Below, in pieces: positions 57,959 to 64,000 of a DNA stretch of 64,000 nucleotides; the stretch's first letter is position 1; each line of letters begins with the position of its first letter. A model generated the notes under the pieces. It worked only from the letters and a program-made list of their open reading frames with translations. It searched no databases and was not told the DNA's origin. The DNA is from Pseudomonadales bacterium (lineage in GTDB: Bacteria > Pseudomonadota > Gammaproteobacteria > Pseudomonadales > Azotimanducaceae): positions 1 through 64,000 of the forward strand of contig JAJDTI010000098.1 in the NCBI GenBank assembly GCA_022827245.1. The letters run 5' to 3'. A program made the translations under genes and the position numbers.

Positions 57959-58467
57959 GACGCGCCGGGAAGCCCGCACGGCTGCCTGGCGTGGGAGCGC
58001 CTGCCCGAGGACTCTGCGTCGTGGCGCTGCTGGCGGCGATGCTCTGCTCGGGGTGCGTCTTCACCTACGCGGAGGTTGATGCGCCGACGGAGACGGTCGC
58101 AACGTCCGGAGCGGAAGCGGTGACCGCCGCCGCGGAGTACCTTGGCAATCTCGGCGACGGGGCCTGTGGCGAGGAAGGGTGGACGGCAAGCGTCGTCGCG
58201 GCGAGCGACGGCACGGTGCAGACCGTCGTCGAGTGCGGGACCGGAACCGAGGTGCGGGCGTTGCGGCTGCGGCTGCGGTCGGACGAATCCGAGGGTCCGA
58301 CGGCGGCTGACTGGGAGGCCGGGCTGAAGGACGCCGAGGGCCACCTGCGCCGGGCGCTCGAGGCGGGCGAAGCGTGCGCGGACGGGGAAGCCCGTTCCAT
58401 GCATGAACGAACGGTCGACGACGAAGGGAGAACGACCGAAATCCGGATCGAGTGCGATCGGCCGTAA
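57955..58467 (+). CDS. Putative lipoprotein
   Basis: ATGA overlap with upstream gene; signal VVALLAAMLCSGC (lipobox LCSGC). Confidence 0.6.
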   Translation: MRRAGKPARLPGVGAPARGLCVVALLAAMLCSGCVFTYAEVDAPTETVATSGAEAVTAAAEYLGNLGDGACGEEGWTASVVAASDGTVQTVVECGTGTEVRALRLRLRSDESEGPTAADWEAGLKDAEGHLRRALEAGEACADGEARSMHERTVDDEGRTTEIRIECDRP

Positions 58468-58521
58468 GGCGCCTGGCGGGTCCAGCATGGCTTGCCGCAG
58501 CGCTGAGCGTGCGGCTCCGGG

Positions 58522-59289
58522 GTGATTGCCGTCGTGGCCGAGTTGGACCGCTTTCTCGAACTCCTCCTCTTCACGGCGTTGGCTGGCGCCTGTATTCCCA
58601 TTGGCGCCGGTCTCGCCCGTGTCGAGCGGATCGGACCCGACTGGCTCGAGGAGGAGTTCCGCCACTTCGTGATCGCCTTCGGCGGCGGCGTGCTGGTCGG
58701 TGCTGTGGCGCTCGTGCTGGTGCCGGAGGGCGTGCTCTGGGTTCCCGACCCGCTTGCCGTTACGGCGCTGCTGCTGGCCGGGGGAGGCGCGTTCATGCTC
58801 CTGGACCGTCGCCAGGCCCTGACGGGACGGGCCGCGCCGCAGTTCAGCGCCATGGCCGCCGACTTCCTTCCCGAGTCGCTGGCCCTGGGCGGGATCTTCG
58901 CCGTCGGCGGTGAGGGCGCGATGCTGCTGGCCCTCCTGATCGGGCTGCAGAACCTGCCCGAGGGCTTCAACGCCTGGCGTGAACTCGCCGCGGCCGGAGT
59001 GCGTGCCCGCGCGGCGCTGGGCCGCATGATCGGCCTGGCAGTGCTCGGACCGGTCTGCGGTGCGATCGGGTGGTTCTGGCTGGCTGATCACGAGGTGGCG
59101 CTCGGCGCCGTCCTGCTCTTCGCGGCCGGCGGGATTCTGTACCTCACCTTCCAGGACATCGCACCGCAGTCGCGGCTGGAACGCCACTGGGCGCCGCCGC
59201 TGGGAGCGGTTCTCGGGTTCGCGCTCGCGCTGGTCGGGCATCTGCTGCTCGGCGGCAACCCAGCGTCGCCCTCGGAGGCCGCGCCGTAG
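58522..59289 (+). CDS. ZIP family metal transporter
   Basis: FGGGVLVGAVALVLVPEGV; FLPESLALGG; IGLQNLPEGFNAWREL. Confidence 0.85.
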   Translation: MIAVVAELDRFLELLLFTALAGACIPIGAGLARVERIGPDWLEEEFRHFVIAFGGGVLVGAVALVLVPEGVLWVPDPLAVTALLLAGGGAFMLLDRRQALTGRAAPQFSAMAADFLPESLALGGIFAVGGEGAMLLALLIGLQNLPEGFNAWRELAAAGVRARAALGRMIGLAVLGPVCGAIGWFWLADHEVALGAVLLFAAGGILYLTFQDIAPQSRLERHWAPPLGAVLGFALALVGHLLLGGNPASPSEAAP

Positions 59290-59338
59290 GAAGGCGCGGG
59301 CGCGTAGTCGGTGGGGCTGGGCCGCGAGCGGAGCCGAA

Positions 59339-59464
59339 GGCGACGGTTGCGGGGCGCTAGCGCCACCAAGGCCGTCGCCCCCGGGCGCCGCGTTTTCCAC
59401 CGCCCGCCCACCGGCGCTCTGGTGTTTCGGGGGACCGCGCCCGTGGACGGCCCGTGGAAAACGC
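59339..59464. other. Densely structured intergenic segment (nested inverted repeats)
   Basis: GGCGACGG/CCGTCGCC (59339-59346/59372-59379) enclosing GGCGCTAGCGCC (59353-59364); GCGTTTTCCAC/GTGGAAAACGC (59390-59400/59454-59464). Confidence 0.55.
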
Positions 59465-59605
59465 TCCCTGCTCACGGCCGGCGCACAGGCGCGTCGGCCT
59501 TGGCCGCGTAGGGGAATCCGGCCGGCCGTCCGGGCCGGCTTGGCTCGGTCAAGTCAACGCTTACACGTCACGTGGTCGGCACCGGAGGCCGGAGCGCTCG
59601 ACGGC

Positions 59606-59943
59606 TCAGTTGACCACCTTGTGCCCACGCTCCCGCATGCAGCGCGAGACGATGCGCGCGCGCTCCCTGGCGCCCTGCTGGACGCTGTACACGCCGCGGC
59701 GGCCGCGCCGATAGCGCCGCCCAGAATGCCGCCTACGGCCGCCGAGGTTGCCGTGCTCACCGCCGACTCCTCATCCAGGTGCGAATGTGTCCGCGCGAGC
59801 TCCTGGCACTTGACCAGATCGGCTTCGTATTTCGCAGACGGGCGACCATCGACGATGGGGCGGTGCTTGGCGCCCGAACTGGCGCAGCCTGCGAGGAGCA
59901 CGAGCAGCACGGCTGGGACGGCGTAGCGGATCACTGTGTTCAT
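59606..59943 (-). pseudogene. Glycine-zipper lipoprotein with apparent frameshift
   Basis: MNTVIRYAVPAVLLVLLAGCASSG...AAVGGILGGAIGAAAA, then a one-base shift near 59695 restores VYSVQQGARERARIVSRCMRERGHKVVN*. Confidence 0.7.
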
Positions 59944-60058
59944 CGGGGACCGGGATCTTCCTGTCGTGCGGTTGACCATATGGAAGGGGCAGGCTGCAAG
60001 GTTGAGCCACCCCGTGTCAACTCTCGCATGGGCAAAGCGCGCCCGTCGTCCGGTCAGG

Positions 60059-60946
60059 TCAGGCTTCCGCTCCCGCATCCGGACAGCCGCCGTGCTCGAT
60101 CTGTACCGTCGAGCGGGCGATGCCGAACCGGTCTGTCAGGACGTTCTTGATGGCGCTCGTGGCGGACTCGCCGTCCGTCGTGGGATCGATGGTGGCATGC
60201 AGCGTCAGCAGGGGCTTCTCGTTGGTCAGGGCCCAGGCATGCATGCCGTGCACGTCGACGACGCCCGCCACGTCCGAGGTCAGGGCGGCGCGGATCTCAT
60301 CGAGGTCGACGTTCGCGGGCACGCCCTGCAGGAGGATGTGCCCGGATTCCCGGAGGATGGCCCAGGCGCCCCGGATCAGGATCGCGGCGATCACCATGGC
60401 GAGGATCGGATCGGCGTAGAGCCAGCCGAACAGGAGCACGCAGCCGGCGGCGGCCATGGCCGCGACCGAACCGAGCAGGTCGCCCAGCACGTGCAGGGCG
60501 GCGCTGCGCACGTTCAGGTTGTCCGACCCGTGCAGCATCCGGTACACGACGACGTTGACGACGAACCCGACCGCGGCCACGGCGAGGGCGGGGATCGGCA
60601 GCATGGCTTCCGGTGCGCCGAGCCGCCCGAATGCCTCGTACACGATCGCTCCGGCAAGTACGAACAGCGCCAGCGCGTTGATGAAGGCCGCGAGCACCTG
60701 GAACCGGTCGTAGCCGTACGTGAGCCGCGCGCTGCTCTCGCGCCGCGACAGGCGCATCGCGAGCCAGGAGAGGCCGAGGGCCGATGCGTCGAGGAGCATG
60801 TGCCCGGCGTCCGCGAGCAGCGTCAGCGAATTGGCGAGCCAGCCGCCGACGGCCTCCACGACCATGAAGCCGGCGATCAGGAAGAAGGCGTAGCGGAGCA
60901 GCCTCTCGTTGCGGCCCTGGCCTTGCCCCTGCCCCTGGTCCGGCAT
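60059..60946 (-). CDS. Cation diffusion facilitator family transporter
   Basis: NSLTLLADAGHMLLDASALGLSWLAMRLS; TYGYDRFQVLAAFINAL; LHVLGDLLGSVAAM; VVDVHGMHAWAL. Confidence 0.92.
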   Translation of the reverse strand: MPDQGQGQGQGRNERLLRYAFFLIAGFMVVEAVGGWLANSLTLLADAGHMLLDASALGLSWLAMRLSRRESSARLTYGYDRFQVLAAFINALALFVLAGAIVYEAFGRLGAPEAMLPIPALAVAAVGFVVNVVVYRMLHGSDNLNVRSAALHVLGDLLGSVAAMAAAGCVLLFGWLYADPILAMVIAAILIRGAWAILRESGHILLQGVPANVDLDEIRAALTSDVAGVVDVHGMHAWALTNEKPLLTLHATIDPTTDGESATSAIKNVLTDRFGIARSTVQIEHGGCPDAGAEA

Positions 60947-60955
60947 GTCTCCGCC

Positions 60956-61498
60956 TCAGTGCAGCCGCTTGTGCATCCGGATGGCGGCCTCGACCCCGCT
61001 GTAGTAGCGGGGGACGAAGTCCGCCTCTTCGTAGCCGCGGGCGCGGTAGAAGGCGCGCCCGCCGGTGTTGCGCGCGCGTACCTCCAGATCGACCCGGGCG
61101 ATGCCGGCGACGGCCGCGGTCTTCTCGAGCCATGCCAGGAGATCGCTCGCGAGGCCGTGGCGCCGCAACGAGGGATGCACGGCGAGGAGGTTGAGGTGGG
61201 CCCTCTCCATGGCGTACTGCATGATGCCGAAGCCCCCGATCACGGTGCCGTGCCAGCGTCCGTCGGCGGTCCCGAGGCGGCCGGCCGCGGGGCGCGACGG
61301 CAGCCCCGACCCGTTGTTTCCCGAGCGTTGACAGCGCGCGCAGAGCACGACCGCCTCCGGGTCGCGGATCATGTTGAGGATGGCGGGCGTGCGCCAGCGC
61401 CAGTTGAGGCCCTGTTCGACGTAATCCCGGGACATGCGGGCGAGCACCGGGGCCTCGTCGCGCTTGGCGAGCCCGAACTCCGTGGAAACGAGTTCCAT
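60956..61498 (-). CDS. GNAT family N-acetyltransferase
   Basis: AHLNLLAVHPSLRRHGLASDLLAWLEKTA; LEVRARNTGGRAFYRARGYEE. Confidence 0.9.
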   Translation of the reverse strand: MELVSTEFGLAKRDEAPVLARMSRDYVEQGLNWRWRTPAILNMIRDPEAVVLCARCQRSGNNGSGLPSRPAAGRLGTADGRWHGTVIGGFGIMQYAMERAHLNLLAVHPSLRRHGLASDLLAWLEKTAAVAGIARVDLEVRARNTGGRAFYRARGYEEADFVPRYYSGVEAAIRMHKRLH

Positions 61499-61576
61499 GC
61501 CTCGATTATTGCAGAAGCGGGGTCGCCGCAGGGGGCTGTGATAGAGTCTCGCGCTTTCCGTCAGGGGGCAGGGTCC

Positions 61577-62350
61577 ATGGACTTCAACAGGGTCCGACTC
61601 GACTTCGAGGACTCGGTGGCGGTCCTCACGCTGAACCATCCCGAAGTCCTCAACGCGATCGGTCCGGACATGCAGGAGGGGCTCACCGACGCCCTCGCCG
61701 CGCTCGAGACGCGCCCAGCCGAGGTCCGGTGCCTGCTTCTCACCGGCGCCGGCCGCGGCTTCTGCTCGGGCGCGAACCTGGCGGCCCGCAGCAAGCGCGC
61801 CGGCACCAGCCTGCGGAACTACTACCACCCGCTGCTCCTCGGTCTTCGGGACCTCGAGATGCCGATCGTCACCGCCGTGAACGGGCCTGCGGCGGGCGTC
61901 GGCATGAGCTTCGCAATGATGGGGGACATCGTCTGTGCCGCGCGCGGGGCGTTCTTCCTGCAGGCCTTCGCGCGGATCGGGCTCGTCCCCGACGGCGGCG
62001 CTACGTTCATGCTGCCGCGGCTGGTGGGCTGGGGCCGCGCGGTGGAACTGTCGCTGCTGGCAGAGCGGCTTCCGGCGGAGCGGGCGTTCGAATGGGGTCT
62101 CGTCAACCGCCTCTACGACGACAGCGACGCGCTGAGGGACGGCGCGATGCAGGTGGCCCGCAAGCTCGGCGACGGACCGAGATCGCTCGCGCTGATCCGC
62201 AAGGCCTACTGGTCCACCTGGCACAACTCGTACGAGCAGCAACTCGACCTCGAGGCGCGCCTGCAGGCGGAGGCCGGAGCCACCGACGACTCGCGCGAAG
62301 GGGTGCAGGCGTTCCTCGAGAAGCGGGACGCGCAGTTCAAAGGCACGTAA
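61577..62350 (+). CDS. Enoyl-CoA hydratase/isomerase family protein
   Basis: VAVLTLNHPEVLNAIG; GRGFCSGANLAA; TAVNGPAAGVGMSFAMMGDIVCAA. Confidence 0.92.
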   Translation: MDFNRVRLDFEDSVAVLTLNHPEVLNAIGPDMQEGLTDALAALETRPAEVRCLLLTGAGRGFCSGANLAARSKRAGTSLRNYYHPLLLGLRDLEMPIVTAVNGPAAGVGMSFAMMGDIVCAARGAFFLQAFARIGLVPDGGATFMLPRLVGWGRAVELSLLAERLPAERAFEWGLVNRLYDDSDALRDGAMQVARKLGDGPRSLALIRKAYWSTWHNSYEQQLDLEARLQAEAGATDDSREGVQAFLEKRDAQFKGT

Positions 62351-62437
62351 GGGCAGGGGCTGGCCCCGCCCGCGCGCGCCCAGGCGCGCGCTTCCGGTCC
62401 GTCCGGACCGTCTGGAAAGAAGAGAAGAGAAGAGGAG

Positions 62438-63211
62438 ATGAGCATGTCGTTGCAGGGACGGGTCGCGCTGGTGACGGGCGGGGGCCGCGGTGTCGGTCGG
62501 GCGATCGCGGTGGCGCTCGCGGAGGACGGCGCCGATGTCGCCGTCAACTACCGCCGCGATGACGCCGCCGCCGAGGAGGCGGTGGAACTGGTGGAGCGGG
62601 CCGGGGGCACGGCCCGCGCGTACTGCGCGTCCGTCGACGACTTCGAGCAGGATCGCGAGATGGTCGAGGCGGTGACCGCCGAGATGGGACCGATCAGCAT
62701 CCTGGTCAACAACGCCGGGATCGCGAGTCGCGGCAACTCCGTCGCCGACACCGACATCGCCGAGATGCAGCGCGTGGTGGCGACCCACGCGTTCGGCCCG
62801 CACTACCTGTCCAAGCTCGTGATCCCCCGCATGCGCGAAGCGAAGCGGGGCGACATCGTGATGATCTCGAGCTCCGCCACACGCTCGCTCGGCGCCAACG
62901 GCGCGCCGTACAACATGGGCAAGACCGCCATGGAAGCCCTGGCGGTGACGCTCTCCAAGGAGGAGAAGCCCCACGGCATCCGGGTCAACGTCGTGGCGCC
63001 GGGTCTGGTGGAGACCGAGATGGGGCGGCGGCTCGTGCGCGCGACGGCGGGCGTGGACGACATCAAGACGCTCTACTCGGACAGTCCGTTCGGCCACGTC
63101 TGCCAACCGGAGGAGGTCGCGGGCGTCGTGCGCTTTCTCGTCTCGGACGCGAACTCCTACGTCACCGGCGAGCGGCTGTACGTCGACGGCTCCGGCCCCT
63201 ACGGCGCTTGA
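62438..63211 (+). CDS. SDR family oxidoreductase
   Basis: ALVTGGGRGVGRAIAVALAEDGADVAVNYRR; LVNNAGIA; YNMGKTAMEALAVTLSKE; SYVTGERLYVDGS. Confidence 0.92.
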   Translation: MSMSLQGRVALVTGGGRGVGRAIAVALAEDGADVAVNYRRDDAAAEEAVELVERAGGTARAYCASVDDFEQDREMVEAVTAEMGPISILVNNAGIASRGNSVADTDIAEMQRVVATHAFGPHYLSKLVIPRMREAKRGDIVMISSSATRSLGANGAPYNMGKTAMEALAVTLSKEEKPHGIRVNVVAPGLVETEMGRRLVRATAGVDDIKTLYSDSPFGHVCQPEEVAGVVRFLVSDANSYVTGERLYVDGSGPYGA

Positions 63212-63266
63212 CCCGCCGGGCGCGTTGCCCGACGATCAGCGCAGGCACATAGGGGAGGGGAAGCTC

Positions 63267-64000
63267 ATGGCCGAAGCCGCGGCCCAAGCCGCCCGCGATA
63301 CGCGTTTCTCGACCAGCCGCGCCAGCGTCGCCATGGGTGCGCGCGTGGAAGGCATCGACCTGGCGCGCGACACCGACGCGCAGCTCGTCTCGGACCTGCA
63401 CGACCTGCTCCTGGAACACCATCTGCTGGTGCTTCCGGGGCAGACGCTGTCCGCGCTGGAACTCGCCGACTTCGGCCGCCTGTGGGGCAGCCTGCTCACG
63501 CACCCCGCGACGAAGCACGAGGACACCGAGTTCGTCCAGTGGATCGCCCGCGAGGGCCGCAAGCACCGGTTCTTTCCCGGCGAACACCCGTTCGGCAGCG
63601 GCTGGCATTCGGACATGACCTGGCACTCCACGCCGCCGCGCATCACGGCCCTGCACGCCCGCGTGCTGCCGCCGGCGGGGGGCGACACGGCCTTCTCGAA
63701 CCAGCATCTCGCATACGAGACGCTGGACGAGGCGTTGCGCGAGCGCATCGAAGGTCTCGAAGCGTTCCACTCGGGCAAGGTCTTCGGACCGGACGTGGAA
63801 GACTCGGTGCACCCGGTCGTCCGCACCCACGAGGAGACCGGGCGCCGGGCGCTCTACGTCAACAGCACGTTCACGCGCCACGTCCTGGGTCTGCCGGAGG
63901 ACGAGAGCGAGCGGCTGCTGTTCCGGCTGCTCGCCCACGCGAGCCGGCCCGAGTTCGTCTATCGCCATCGCTGGGACGTGGACGACCTCGTCATGTGGGA
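63267..64000 (+). CDS. TauD/TfdA family dioxygenase (truncated at window end)
   Basis: Frame from ATG 63267: MGARVEGIDLARDTDAQLVSDLHDLLLEHHLLVLPGQ; FGSGWHSDMTWHSTPPRITALHARVLPPAGGDTAFSNQHLAYETL; no stop before 64000. Confidence 0.88.
   Translation, partial: MAEAAAQAARDTRFSTSRASVAMGARVEGIDLARDTDAQLVSDLHDLLLEHHLLVLPGQTLSALELADFGRLWGSLLTHPATKHEDTEFVQWIAREGRKHRFFPGEHPFGSGWHSDMTWHSTPPRITALHARVLPPAGGDTAFSNQHLAYETLDEALRERIEGLEAFHSGKVFGPDVEDSVHPVVRTHEETGRRALYVNSTFTRHVLGLPEDESERLLFRLLAHASRPEFVYRHRWDVDDLVMW

Noticed and set aside
59311-59511. 66-aa ORF in the structured region after the ZIP gene
   Set aside because: Arg/Gly/Ala-biased translation with no motif; the region is better described by inverted repeats
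60890-60946. QGQGQGQG repeat at the N-terminus of the CDF transporter
   Set aside because: Short codon-level repeat at a non-conserved N-terminus; not enough to argue function
59936-61576. Upstream part of the 804-aa + ORF ending in enoyl-CoA hydratase
   Set aside because: Shadow of the CDF and GNAT genes on the minus strand; true start ATG 61577 has an SD
61499-63106. Upstream part of the 716-aa minus ORF containing GNAT
   Set aside because: Shadow of enoyl-CoA hydratase and SDR; GNAT starts at ATG 61498

Overview
High-GC (not computed exactly) bacterial chromosomal window, densely packed with about 45 genes on both strands. No rRNA, tRNA, CRISPR array or intact transposase was recognised. 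The content is mainly catabolic and accessory: eight phytanoyl-CoA dioxygenase (PhyH)-like genes plus one truncated TauD/TfdA dioxygenase, acyl-CoA enzymes (ligase, dehydrogenase, two enoyl-CoA hydratases), SDRs, two amidases, an epoxide hydrolase, a sulfatase, a TonB receptor, BCCT/ZIP/CDF/ABC transporters and a SorAB-like sulfite oxidase. Most interesting observations: (1) a 1715-aa fusion of a DEDD-type exonuclease, a RecQ helicase and a UvrD/Rep-like helicase; (2) a ~246-bp inverted-repeat (MITE-like) element whose termini supply the TAG stop codons of both flanking convergent genes; (3) a MerR regulator with repeated AACCTGTACAA boxes at its own promoter and at a second promoter downstream, which would drive an undescribed 45-aa ORF or structured RNA; (4) a perfect TAAAGCA-CT-TGCTTTA operator-like palindrome between divergent TetR and TonB-receptor genes; (5) toxin-antitoxin relics (HigBA with a truncated toxin and a frameshifted antitoxin, and a VapC-like ORF with no usable start or antitoxin); (6) recurrent -10-like hexamers 6-8 nt upstream of start codons, suggesting leaderless transcripts; (7) a local expansion of PhyH paralogs, including a tandem pair and a PhyH-HEAT fusion. 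All calls come from reading the sequence and ORF translations; no database search was run.
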